This document shows, one piece after another, positions 1 to 10,144 of a stretch of 64,000 nucleotides of DNA. The notes under the pieces are model-generated. The model made no database searches, was not told the origin of the DNA, and saw nothing but the letters and a program-made list of their open reading frames with translations. How positions within the stretch are numbered: position 1 is the stretch's first letter; each line of letters opens with the position of its first letter. A program made the translations under genes and the position numbers. Source of the stretch: Arabidopsis thaliana (lineage: Eukaryota; Streptophyta; Magnoliopsida; Brassicales; Brassicaceae). Location of the stretch: positions 10,974,101 to 11,038,100 of the forward strand of contig NC_003074.8 in assembly GCF_000001735.4 (NCBI RefSeq), read 5' to 3'.

Positions 1-297
1 TACTTCACCAAATTGTACACTAAAGTCCAAAAGGTTCTTATCATAGTACTTGAAATCAATATTTACACCCTTCTTCCAAAAGAGAGCCAAACCACCACTT
101 AAACCAACCGGATTTACTGTAAACACCCTATCATACCCAAACCACTCTTGTAAGTACACCAAAACATTGCTACAATTCTTCGTCTCCATAAGAAATAGGA
201 CCTCCGGGAAATGTTCTTTACGCATTTCCTTGAGCCTCGGAATCGTCAAGTCATGTGCACGGCCCAAGCCTTGACAATTCCAACTCATGATGCTCAT
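1..297 (-). CDS. LINE ORF2, N-terminal endonuclease domain (partial)
   Basis: ORF2 of a LINE encodes an apurinic-type endonuclease plus reverse transcriptase, which nick the target and prime cDNA synthesis on chromosomal DNA. Only about 99 residues are in the window. The start reads [12 protein letters not shown]; the SWNCQGLG block and the later FLMETK and GGLALFWK blocks are the metal- and DNA-binding motifs of the endonuclease/exonuclease/phosphatase fold in plant LINEs. No stop is seen in this piece. The ATG shares one base with the ORF1 stop (TAATG at 295-299), which suggests reinitiation after ORF1. The frame is open to base 1, where it is cut by the window edge. Confidence 0.85.
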   Translation of the reverse strand, partial: MSIMSWNCQGLGRAHDLTIPRLKEMRKEHFPEVLFLMETKNCSNVLVYLQEWFGYDRVFTVNPVGLSGGLALFWKKGVNIDFKYYDKNLLDFSVQFGEV

Positions 298-1751
298 TAA
301 CAATTGGACGGTCCCTCATTTAGGACCACCTCATGTGTGTTGCACTTTGCAACTTTGGATGGAACTTCAGCCTCATCAGTAGCTTTTCTTTTGCCTCCTC
401 CATCAGCCACAGTGACAGAAGGAACTTGTTGAATGGAGCCAGTTGCTGGGAAACCTTTTGTCCTTCTACTTTTGTATGGACGTTTTCTAATTTTTCCATT
501 CTTTAAGAGAGCCCCGGAAGAAGGACCAACCTCATTGACGCCAGCCTTAAAAGCCGTTGTGCTCCCTATAGAGAATGAAGAAACCGTACCTTTATCCAAA
601 AAAGCTCGTAAGTCCGGAAGCGGAACCATAGTCTTACACAGAGGAGCAGCCTGCTCCAAAGATGGAAAGAGAGCTTCCAGAAGTAGAGGAGACTGAGTGA
701 CCGGCGCAAGTTGTGAAGCTTGAACTGGAGATCCATACCCGAAAACAATGCCTTTCCCTTTGTCAATATCAGTTGAAACCAAAGGGTAAGGTTCAAGTCT
801 CAACATTGTTTTTTGACCAATCAGGTCATTTGCGAGATCACTTAGAGATTTCTTGATTCTGGATTCCCGAACTAATCTCTCTTCTCCTGAGGCAACGAGC
901 AGGTATTGTCTCATTCCTTCAATGACCTTTTTAGCTATTCGTTCTCTTCCAGTTGTTGGATCAATACCAACTTGACTTTCATCAATTACTCCAAAAAGAG
1001 GATCTGTCTCTTTGATAATCCTTTCTTTAGGTAAAGTTGACCTTTTGCCTTTCTGCTTTGTAGCCAATCTTTTGTCTTCGACGTCTTTAGCTTTTAGAGG
1101 GCAGGCCTCTTGCTCATGTGTAAGCCGCTGACAGAAATAGCATCTTTTTTTAATCCTTTCAAAGTAATAAAGGATATTCACCATACCCTCCTTGAAATTA
1201 ATCTTCTTTGAGCGACGAACAGGTTTGGAGACATCGAATTTGACCTTCACACGAACATATTCCGTAATCTGAGACTTGGACGGATCGAAAGCCACTTCAA
1301 CAACTTGTCCAACGAATTCTCCCAACATAGTAATCGTTGGGATAGTGTAGTGGTTAACCGGAATATTCCTTATTTGGACCCATACTTCTATGAATTGGAG
1401 GTAGTCAGCCGGAGGGTTCTCAACCCAACGCTCTATGGCTAAAGTCCACTCATTGAAGGTATGAACACCCTTTGCTAGAATTCCCAACAGATCTTACTCG
1501 TAAGAGAAAATGAACTGAAACCTCTCATTAGAAAGCGCAATTCCTCTTACCCTCTCACTGATTTGCCATTTCCTGGGAAGATTCTGGATGAGATTGGACA
1601 TCTTCTGACTGTTTGGGTTCAGAACACGACCCACCAAACTCAACACATTCTTCTCACTAGAACAGAATTCAGGTAAATCCGGCATCGTAAACGGCTCATC
1701 CTCCTCCTCTAAGGACATTGCCATTAAAGCCCGATCGATGCTAGCTGACAT
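297..1751 (-). pseudogene. LINE ORF1: DUF4283 and CCHC zinc-knuckle protein with one nonsense codon
   Basis: ORF1 proteins of plant LINEs bind element RNA. From the ATG at 1751 the frame gives the conserved DUF4283 start (MSASIDRALMAMSLEEEDE...). It then meets TAA at 1494-1496 and continues in the same frame without a shift. After the stop come the GVHTFNEWTLAIERW block, the basic stretch before the knuckle, and a zinc knuckle CYFCQRLTHEQEAC (C-X2-C-X4-H-X4-C). A low-complexity C-terminus ends at 297. Without the stop the protein would be about 484 residues, a normal length. A single point mutation therefore accounts for the break. Confidence 0.85.
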
Positions 1752-2258
1752 AGTAACGGATCTTGAAACTTCGAGAAAAACAGCGAGAAACAGTTTAAAA
1801 CAAACCCTAGCTGATGAAGAGAAACGGCTTAGCTTTTGAAGATTAAACTGAAAGTAGGTTAAAGATACGGCTAAGAGGAAAGAAACACCACGACTAAAGC
1901 TCTATTCCACTTAGAAGCGAATACTCTAAGAGAGAAAGAAGGTCTTAAGCCCAAAAGAGGGAAGCTGAAAATTTTCAAAAGAGGGAAGCTGGTCAGTTTT
2001 ATGTTTTCTTATATAAAATCTATAATATTAGTAGGCTTTATGATAAATTGTTACTACAACCACTCCGAAGCAACTATTGCCCGCAAACGCACCTGTTTCC
2101 AACTGAAATCAGAAAAAGTGCCAACAAGATATCCATAACAACACAAACAAAATCACATAGAAGACTCTGTTTCAAGTTCCAACAACACATTATTCAAAAC
2201 CCACTCTTTACTTACTCACTTACTCTCTTCTGCTAAGATTAGCCAAGCTCATCAAGAA

Positions 2259-3270
2259 TTAATCCCCTGACGATAATAATGATCCTACAGCCTCCTCCAT
2301 GCTCTTCCCATTTGGATTCTTGTTCCATTCCAACATTTTTCTAAAAGTCTCCACGAATTTCTCCGCGTGAACCACTCTCCATTCCTACACACACACACAC
2401 ACAAAACTGCTTAAATACCACGACGATATCCCGAGATTAGACTAGGTCCCGGATCCAAACATTAACTACCTACAAACAAATTGGTAAAAAACGAAGTCGA
2501 TATAACAATCATTCGAATCCTCAAACAACGACTTCAATATGGTTAGCCACTATAAAATGCTTTAAACAACAAAATAAACTAACATTCCCAGATCATACTA
2601 CAATTTCATCATCCATTAACAAAAAGAACCAACCTCGAAATCCCATTCTCCATACATTCTAGGATCATCTTTATTAACCCAAACATAAGTTTCAACTTTC
2701 ACCTTCTCAGAATTATCCTGCGAATATCACAAGAATCTCAAAATTCCCAAAATAACATCACATTGTAATTAAATAAATAAAAACAAAGATCTTATTACAA
2801 AACACAAACTACTTACCATTCTTACAACTTCAACAGTTACTCTCTCATAATCATTACCTTCAATCACATCGAAATTATTTAACTCAGCATCAGACACTCC
2901 AGTTATAACCTTCACCAAAAACCCAATTCGATTTATTCAATAAAAAACAAATAAAACCCAATTTTCACAAATCAAAACAAATCAGAAACAAAAAAGTCAA
3001 ACCTTTCCGTTGACTTTTCCAGAATCAGAAGAAACAATACATGGATATGGAAGTCCTTTGAGTTTATATCTGTGACTGTTAAAAACCCATAAATCTTTTG
3101 TTAATCTCCGATTGAATAAACGATCATCGAGAGGGTGAGAGAGCGTACTAGCCATGGAGAACGGCGGGGACTGTATCGGCTGTGCGATCCAGGATCACGG
3201 CGGCGACGGCGGGTTCTAGAATGCTACCGTAGACGAAGACGTTGTGAGATTGAGGATCAGAGCTGGTCAT
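2259..3270 (-). CDS. AIG2-like protein (gamma-glutamylcyclotransferase-like fold)
   Basis: Five exons, each with GT-AG borders: 3149-3270, 3003-3075, 2817-2909, 2634-2717, 2259-2384; total 498 nt, 165 residues. The N-terminus has VFVYGSI (about residues 11-17), the phosphate/glutamyl-binding loop of the AIG2/GGCT fold. VIEGNDYERVTVEV holds the family's conserved Glu (about residue 82). The end is KNPNGKSMEEAVGSLLSSGD. The family was named from avirulence-induced gene 2 in Arabidopsis; the enzyme activity is inferred from the fold, not seen. The first intron interrupts the Tyr codon of LHGYHRYKLKG, which is why the unspliced frame shows a TAG there. By recalled gene order this is AT3G28950 or its ortholog. 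No lesion is visible. Confidence 0.9.
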
Positions 3271-4107
3271 CTTTTTCTTCTTCTGATTTTGATTTGTTAA
3301 ATTGGAAACTAATGAAAGTGATTGAGATTCCTATTTCTAAACTTTAATCAATGAGTCACTCCTCCACTAACCTTATCAGAAAAATAAACTTTGATATACT
3401 TTTTGTATTTCTAATTTTATACTTTAGTCATAAAATTAAGTAATATGAACAATGATGATATAAGGTTATAAAAATAAATTAATACGAATAATTAGGTCGG
3501 TATCCGTGCTACACACGATATCTTTGGTTTAATTAATCATCAAATATCAGTTCTGTATATTCCACAAAAACTATACTATATTTTCATTATATGTAATATG
3601 TAGTTGTATATCATGTATTATTGGTATCAACTAAATATATTTAGTCTCGTCAAACCATATTTTATTTAGTATATGTAGTTTCCTCGGTTTGTAGCATGGA
3701 AAATATATGTGTATAGTTGGTATGTACGTTTGGAAACGTAATTATATATTTTGTATATGTAGGTGTAAACATAGTAGTTTTGTACGTTTTCGTGTATGTC
3801 ATTAAGATGTAAGTTATTGGAAAATATATTTCTTCAAACTTCAAACTCATAATTAAAAAAAAAACGAAAAAAATATGAATAGGTTGGTATGCTATATATA
3901 AAGAAAATATAATTTGCTAAATTTTATCTAGAAGCAAATATATTTAGTGAAATAGAAATATAATTACTTTTGCTTAAAAAGATCCAACTCAGTCTATGTG
4001 GGATCAACGAAGACTTGTGAAACATCAAAAGAATTGAAAACACTCCTACTATCTGTTTTATAAATAAAAGAACATATTTTAAAAAACAATATATATGTAG
4101 TAACACG

Positions 4108-5047
4108 TAACAATATAATTATCGTTGTAGAGATTGATCTTCGCAAATCGGATTAAGCAAACCACAATACCATCGGTTGACTCCTGGCAAGTTTGGTCAA
4201 CGATCTCAGCATACTTCCCCCAAAGTGTACATGCCAACCGAGTGTCACTTAAATGAAAATAATAAATTTATTAGTAAAAAAGTAAATAAATAATAAACAT
4301 CTAAATAAAAAGGAATATGAATATAGATTCTTTGTACTGCTAATCTCTCAAATGGAAATCGATTTTTTTAGTGGACTTGTTGTTAGCGTTAAGATCTTTG
4401 ATTTCAGACCGATCGACAACCTGACCCATTACATCTGTATAGACAAAGAGAATAAATATATGAATATATTGACTATATAAGAGATAATGCATGTATGTTC
4501 AAAAGTAAAATGAAAACTTGAAGCTAACCATGCAAGATATTTGAGTTAGCGGATCCAGAGAGGATCACGTCAAACTTAGCAAGTGAGAGAAACAAAGCAT
4601 CGAAAACGGTATCACATGGAGAGACCGTGGTTTTGAAAACAAAACCAATTTTGTATTTCAAGTCAGAAATACGATACTGGCCACTTGTATGATTTAGAGT
4701 GATGGTTGTAATGATCTTCCAAACACCCTCGGTTAAGCACCTTTCAATCTTCTCGATCTGCTCTCTTCTCACAGGAGCATACATCTTATCACCCTATATG
4801 ACAAAAATAAATGAATAATAATTAATATATGAAAATGATGATTGAACACACTATAAGGCTGGACCAAATATACTGTTTAAACTATAAAACGTACAACTTC
4901 ATTAACTAAAATCATTTCGATGGATTCACCAACCTTTACAGAATATTGCCTCCAAACATGAAGCAATTTAACCTGAATACGCCAAGCGTTCTTGTAAGGC
5001 TTGAGCGATTTCAAGGGAGTAAATGGAAGAGGATTGGCGAGCATCAT
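4108..5047 (-). pseudogene. RPA70-like OB-fold protein (DUF223 type), truncated
   Basis: RPA-like proteins bind single-stranded DNA through OB folds. Three exons read cleanly: 4898-5047 (MMLANPLPFTPLKSLKPYKN..., then WRIQVKLLHVWRQYSVK), 4529-4793 (GDKMYAPVRREQIEKIERCL..., NHTSGQYRISDLKYK) and 4340-4434 (DVMGQVVDRSEIKDLN..., KKIDFHLRD). The frame then stops at TAG 4340-4342, exactly where family members continue with DT..L.CTLWGKYAE. That continuation is still readable at about 4108-4245 (CTLWGKYAEIVDQTCQES) but with no good splice donor to join it. The readable product is about 169 residues against several hundred usual. It sits inside the Helitron and is best read as element cargo in decay. 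Confidence 0.75.
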
Positions 5048-5449
5048 TTAAAAAAAAATCAAAACTAGATATGAAGCTGTATGAGTCTAAGATGAGTGAG
5101 TAGATTGAAATGAGGCGTCCGATATTTATAAGAATAAGTGGTTAGGTCAAAAAAATATGCGCAAAAGATATTATTCGTGTGGAATTCAAGTTTATTCCAT
5201 ATCACAAATCTCATAATTATAGCAAAATGTTTAGCATTTTCCGTAAAAGTGGATGTATATAGGGAATACTTGTGGAAAATGTAAGATAATTCCAAAAGAA
5301 GATCCAAACGAAATATTAGATGTGCTATAATTATGGAGAAGTGATATATTTGAAGGCAGAAAACGAAGATACGCAATAAATTGAATGAAATTAATACGAT
5401 TCGTTTCCTGAAATATAGTCGGATGAATTTATGCATGAAACTACAAAAT

Positions 5450-5985
5450 TGGACGGCTGGTAATAAATCTATTCAATGGCCACGATTAAACGGAGAATCC
5501 CATTTTTTTAAAACAGGATAAAAAGAACCGTGTTTTCTTTTGAGAAATACGAAATTCGAAAGGCTAAAAACAATTCAATTCAATGGCCAGGATTAGAGGC
5601 GAGTACCCGATTTTTTAAAACCGGGTAAAATGATCCGCATGTTTTTTTAAGTGAAGCCGCGAAATCGAACGGAGAAAAATAGTTTAATTGAATGGCCAAG
5701 ATTATAACGTATGATCCATTATTTTTAAAAACGGGTCAAAAGGATCCGCGTGTTTTTAAGTGAAGCCGCGAAATCGAACGGATGAAAACAATTCAATTGA
5801 ATGGCCAAGATTATAAAGTATGACCCAGTATTTTAAAACCCGGGTCAAAAGGATCCGCGTATTTTTTAAGTGAAAACGCGAAATCGAACGGCTAAAAACA
5901 ATTTAATTGAATGGCCAAGATTAAAAGTTATGACCCATTTGTTTAAAAGGCGAGTTAAAAGGATCCGCGCGTTTCTAAACGAGTT
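5450..5985. repeat. 109-bp tandem array near the Helitron 5' end
   Basis: The word ATGGCC recurs at 5476, 5583, 5692, 5801 and 5911, giving spacings of 107-110 bases. Each unit also contains a GGATCCGCGTGTTTTTAAGTG-like stretch, CGAAATCGAACGG and a TTCAATTGAATGGCC palindrome. About 4.7 units are present, with roughly 80-90% similarity by eye. The array lies just inside the Helitron 5' terminus. Confidence 0.9.
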
Positions 5986-6364
5986 ATTTTTATGATACTA
6001 AACTTTTAAACTTATGGTAAAGTTGTAATTTTAGCGAAATCCATGCCCAATTCACTAAACGTACGTCTCAAATAATAGAGTAGATGATATGATATAATAA
6101 TGTTAAATAAAATTAATAATGTTTTTGATTTTTTATATAAAAAATTAGAATACAACTTTCATGGTTCTCTTGGGTTCCTGTTCTTCGGAAACGTCCTTTT
6201 TCTTTGTTAATGAATGGACGTAAATTGTTCGATCGATAATCTTCTTTAACTTAAAAGATAACAAACTCAATCTAGTTAATACGCGTTTAAGTGGATGGTT
6301 ACAAAATCAAAATATGTTCTTTATATCTAAAAGATAACAAACTCAAAAACTTCATTAGCAAGTC

Positions 6365-8836
6365 TAGAGCTGTCAAATGGTCCGTCCAGGGACCATTGGG
6401 CGTGTACGTACAGACAATTTTTTTTTATGGGCCAAGTTGGACGGTCCATGGACAATGGTCCAAAAAATGTCCATGCCCAATAAAGACCATGTTTATATAG
6501 AAAGTCTATGGTCAGCCCATTTTATTATTGTTATTATTGATAAATCATAAATCATAATTTTTAAGAAAAATTGAGAAATTACATTTTTCTGCAAAAATTG
6601 TAAAAATCGGAGACTTGCCTTTTTCCGCCAAAACGGTAAAATCGCACCGATACAAAAAATAACGATTTAAGGGGAAAATTGTTGCAAGTCACGACTGTTC
6701 ACCATTCTCTGTTTCTTCTTCTTCATCATTATCTTTAGGACTTTCAGCTGTAGGCAGAGGAGGTAGCAAATCCTTCACAAGCTCTAATATCCCATCTGTG
6801 TCGATTTCTCGATCATCAAGGTTCTCTATGATCTACAAGAGAGTCACAATCAACAAATGTTATAAACCATGAAGAAGAGAAGTTAAATGCAGTGATATAA
6901 ATGGTAGTGTATAAGCTAGAAACAACAAACAAACCGGTAACAGTTCGACTATAGAAGAAGGCCAGAGATTGATGATATTGAGAATCTCAGCTTTAGCGAG
7001 TTTGAAATCTTTACACTTGTCTGCGGATTTGTTAACGCTCTCTCGTGTTTGAGTGGAAGCAGCAGTCTCCACCAAATAATCATAGACCTATAAATAGATC
7101 ATTCCAATTAGCAAAAAAAACTCTAAGACCAAGTCAGAAGATAACTATTGCAGGCAAAAGAACCTTGTATTCTGATCTAGCAATTGGAGCAATAACTCTT
7201 GTAGTATCTTTTGAAGCACCTCTTGAGTTTAAGAAGTCAAGCAACTCGAAATTGGTAAGTGCTCCTGCATTTGCCTTCATTCTGCAAATAACCACACCAA
7301 ATTTTGACTACAAAAACAGAGAAGGAAATCGAACAAAAACATAATGAAAGATGGATTATACATTTTCATCTCTTAGGTTGAGCAGAGAGACTTTAAACCA
7401 AAAAGAAGCTTTTTCCTTCAATTAAACGAAGTCGTTTTTACAATATGGGAAGAGAACAACACTAAGGATACTCCAAAATCAGAGTTTTTGCTCCTGAAAA
7501 ATTCAAAGGGAACATCAACATCAAGGAACAGATGATTTCTCGTTCCCACAAATCATGATGCAATGGGAACATCAACATCAATAACGTTTACTAATCAAGA
7601 TTATCATGAAATAATCATCACTTTCAGTGTCTTCATATAAAACAATTCATCCAAGTCAGACACATATGTAGAATAATCCTAATGCTTTCAGCTTAACTAA
7701 ACTTAAATAAGCTAATACACATCACAAAACTATACAATTCAGATAAAAAGCATTGTTTAATGTACGAGCAAAAGCATCAACCTTTCAGATAAAAAGCATC
7801 AATCCGATGAAACCCAAAAACCAAAAGTTGAAGGATCATACTCATCGATCAATGATCAGTAATGAATGGTATCAAAATCCAATGATCATAAAAGAAAATT
7901 TCAAAAGAAAACAAAAAACAGAGGAATCGATGAGCACCTTTGTGATAGAGACCTGAGAAAATCCAATACAAAAACTGAGCCTATTCATTTCAGAATCTCT
8001 TTGGAGTCCAAAATCCATATCAAAAGTGATGAATCTTAGCTCTATGGAATCAAATTCAGATTTCAACACAAAGGGTCTCTACATACCTGAAAGGGGGAAT
8101 CTTTCGACCAAGATATTGATGTGCTTCAATTCATGAAGACCCTAAGAACAAGCAAAGAAGATGTGAGACCTCAATCTATTAGTGTATATAGAGTCTCTGT
8201 TGTAATTAGAGTCTTAGTGAGTCATTGTGAACTGGTATTTTGTATAAACCAGTGTAGATAGTGTTGGTTTAGTTCGGTTTAATGGCTATGGTTTAGGCCT
8301 CTTACAATTGTATATAAACCCTCAATTGTATCTTTTATCAAATTAATGAGAATGACATTAACTTGGTAATATGATCCATTAACCGATAAAGCTAGCAAGC
8401 TCTCCTCTGATCCAAAAAGCTAAGATTGTTTCAGAAACACTAAGAACACTAAGATTGTTTCAGAAATTCACCTCGGACCAAAAAGGATAAACACGCAACA
8501 CGATGATGATGATTGTTGCTCGTACAACTCGGAATCGGTAGCGAGTTCGAAAACTAAACGGGGCTCCGGTTCGTGACCCGTCTCGATGATGAGTCCAACC
8601 TTCCGATGGCGATTCTGAAGCCGCAACAGAGAGGAGACAAAAAGAGGCGATTTCTGAGGAAACTAATTTTTAATGAAACTGGGCCACCCAATTGTCCGTA
8701 TGGGCGCCCATTATGTCTGCGGACAAAATTGGTCAATAAACTACATGACCCGTTTTATTTATGGGCTGACCACGGACTGCCCATAATGTTTTGGATTGGG
8801 CTTAGCCCATAGTCGGATGACCATTTGACAGCTCTA
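6365..8836. mobile_element. Pair of inverted hAT-like ends enclosing the RPC9-like gene
   Basis: TAGAGCTGTCAAATGG at 6365 is repeated in exact inverse as CCATTTGACAGCTCTA ending at 8836. Both ends carry subterminal TGGGC/GCCCA words and share TGGTCAGCCCAT about 100-160 bases inside. Such TIRs and subterminal motifs are typical of plant hAT superfamily elements. No 8-bp target duplication is visible (AGCAAGTC on the left, ACTATATC on the right), so this is either one composite element whose flanks have changed, or two separate hAT remnants facing each other. No transposase is encoded. The right end abuts the truncated signal peptide of the plastocyanin-like pseudogene. Confidence 0.55.
6689..7280 (-). 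CDS. RNA polymerase III subunit RPC9/C17-like (Rpb4 fold)
   Basis: Three coding exons (7164-7280, 6935-7087, 6689-6832) total 414 nt, 137 residues. RPC9/C17 pairs with RPC25 to form the stalk of nuclear RNA polymerase III. Diagnostic blocks are ALTNFELLDFLNSRGA at the N-terminus and KLAKAEILNIINLWPSSIVELLP in the middle (the HRDC-like Rpb4 core), followed by an acidic tail DNDEEEETENGEQS. A leader exon ends at 8087 and an 805-bp intron ends one base before the ATG (CAG/A/ATG), so the start is unambiguous. All coding exons are intact. I recall two Arabidopsis genes of this type (AT3G28956 here, AT5G62950 elsewhere). Lying between hAT-like ends, this may be a transposon-moved copy. Confidence 0.85.
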
Positions 8837-9450
8837 ACTATATCTATTTCATCAGCTCAAACCGTGAACAATGCACATCCAGACAATAACGTTCTTGTCG
8901 AATATGACCCGTCACGTTCCATTCCTCCACCACCACCGAGCAAGATCTACAAAGTTGGTGACTCCAAGGGATGGAGTGTTTCTCAAGAGAGTGATTTTTA
9001 TTTCAAGTGGGCAGAGGAAAGACACTTTGATATTGGAGATAATCTTTTTTTTTAATGCGGCAACGACATCTTAGAGATCAGCCGAGACCTTGAATTCATA
9101 TCATGCGACCCAACTTCTCCCGTGGCGATGCACAAGACAGGGCATGATCTTGTGAAGCTCACCAAACCAGGAGTCCACTACTTCATTACCTCAATGACAA
9201 GTCAATCCGAGGCACGAACTTTTTTTTTTTTTTTTGTTGTTGTTGATATACTTTATCGGCTGATCCGGTAAGCCTCGGTAGGAACGCACCGAGGCGCTAT
9301 AAAGTGGACTTCTCTCGATCCAGATAGAATTGAGCCACCACACTGCCTGGTCCGAGTTTGGAATGCCTTCTGTCTAATGCGAGGCCGGACTTAAGCTACA
9401 AGTCGTGGTCGGGCCACTCACCAAGGCTGTAAGCCGATAACTGTCCCCAA
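8837..9450 (+). pseudogene. Plastocyanin-like (cupredoxin) secreted protein, broken three ways
   Basis: The reading frame opens inside a signal peptide (TISISSAQTV), whose start is missing where the hAT-like end begins. It continues through KIYKVGDSKGWSV and DFYFKWAEERHFDIGDNL, the N-terminal half of a phytocyanin-type domain. It then meets TAA at 9053-9055 after a T-run. The same frame resumes with NDILEISRDLEFISCDPTSP and HKTGHDLVKLTKPGVHYF, then is interrupted by a SINE at 9221-9378. After the SINE, CEAGLKLQVVVGPLTKAVS completes the domain. The truncated start, nonsense codon and insertion leave no usable product. Recalled gene order suggests AT3G28958. Confidence 0.8.
9221..9378 (-). mobile_element. 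SINE inserted in the plastocyanin-like pseudogene
   Basis: Read on the minus strand, about 140 bases of GC-richer sequence end in ATATCAACAACAACAAAA followed by a long A-run. A tRNA-like promoter may be present (GTGGCTCAATT as a possible box A, GGATCGAGAGAAG as a weak box B). A 14-base target duplication brackets it: CCGAGGCACGAACT at 9207-9220 and GCGAGGCCGGACTT at 9379-9392. The right copy keeps the cupredoxin codons Cys-Glu-Ala-Gly-Leu, and the left copy has diverged. The family name was not recognised. Confidence 0.65.
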
Positions 9451-9459
9451 TGTTCCAAC

Positions 9460-10144
9460 AACGAAGATGGAATTGTCACTTATGGACCGCTTCAACAGAT
9501 GGTTACACACCTACAGGCCTCAATCTCATCACTAAGCATTCGCTTTCTGTTTGGCTTGAGATTTAGCTATTTAAAGCCTCTTTCTCTTGTTAACGTTTTT
9601 AATACTTTTGTTTCGAATGTATTTTTTTCTTTCCCCATAGTTGTAGAGTTGGTTTGATTCAATCAGTATTACATCTGGTTTCCGATTCCTTAAAACATAA
9701 TTGAAGCATAAACATGTATGAACATCAGTAATTAATATCCCAATGACTTAGGCACTGAATTTGTTCTTTTTTTTTCCGATATATATAGTATCTTTATTGC
9801 TATATGGGAACCAATTCATAGTGTTTACCATAATAATGTGAAAGAATGTCATCTTAAGATTCATGTTCTAAGCCTTCAACAACATTGAAACCAAATTTAT
9901 AATGTTGCATTGAGAAGCTTTACAAAAGAAAACATTAAGTAAAGTGTAACGCAAGACTGAAATAAGAAAGATTTTGATGGAAATAAAAAACCAACCACTC
10001 AAATGTTTCCAACACTTCGATAGAGCTAGAAATTGCAATGTAAGTACCTAAAAGGAAGAACTTTTATGAATTGAAGTTAACACTTTTTGGGGTATTAAAA
10101 AAACTTCATTTAGGACAACACAACCCTCATAATTCTCAAAACAT
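9460..10144. other. Gene-free spacer before the transporter gene
   Basis: AT-rich DNA with T-runs. I see no gene or repeat here. Its right part should include the 3' UTR of the transporter, which reads leftwards. Confidence 0.6.

Larger units (their letters stand above)
1..1990 (-). mobile_element. LINE (non-LTR retrotransposon), 5' part only
   Basis: Reading on the minus strand, the element runs from a leader of about 240 bases (roughly 1752-1990), through ORF1 (297-1751), into ORF2 (from 297 leftwards), which leaves the window at base 1. The ORF1 DUF4283/zinc-knuckle protein followed by an APE-type endonuclease is the layout of plant L1-clade LINEs. The leader contains two copies of an AAAAGAGGGAAGCTG word (near 1953 and 1977), possibly part of the promoter. 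The reverse transcriptase would lie left of the window, so the 3' end and target-site duplication cannot be judged. ORF1 carries one nonsense codon, so this copy is probably inactive. Confidence 0.85.
3492..6084 (-). mobile_element. Helitron, about 2.6 kb, carrying an RPA-like gene
   Basis: On the minus strand the element starts with 5'-TCTACTCTATTATT at 6084, preceded by host A. It ends with an imperfect hairpin (ATCGTG, loop TGTAG, CACGGAT), then ACCGACCTAA at 3492, followed by host T. A 5' TC, a 3' CTRR end about 10 bases after a hairpin, and insertion between A and T with no target duplication define Helitrons. Inside lie a decayed RPA70-like gene (4108-5047) and a 109-bp tandem array next to the 5' end (5450-5985). 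Plant autonomous Helitrons are known to carry RPA-like genes. No Rep/helicase ORF is present, so this copy is non-autonomous. The ends were found by eye. Confidence 0.75.

Noticed and set aside
8160-8470. Possible solo Copia LTR (TATATAAACC, TTGTATCTTTTATCAA wording) upstream of the RPC9-like gene
   Set aside because: The wording resembles LTR leader regions, but no TG/CA ends or target duplication could be fixed; it may simply be the gene's promoter.
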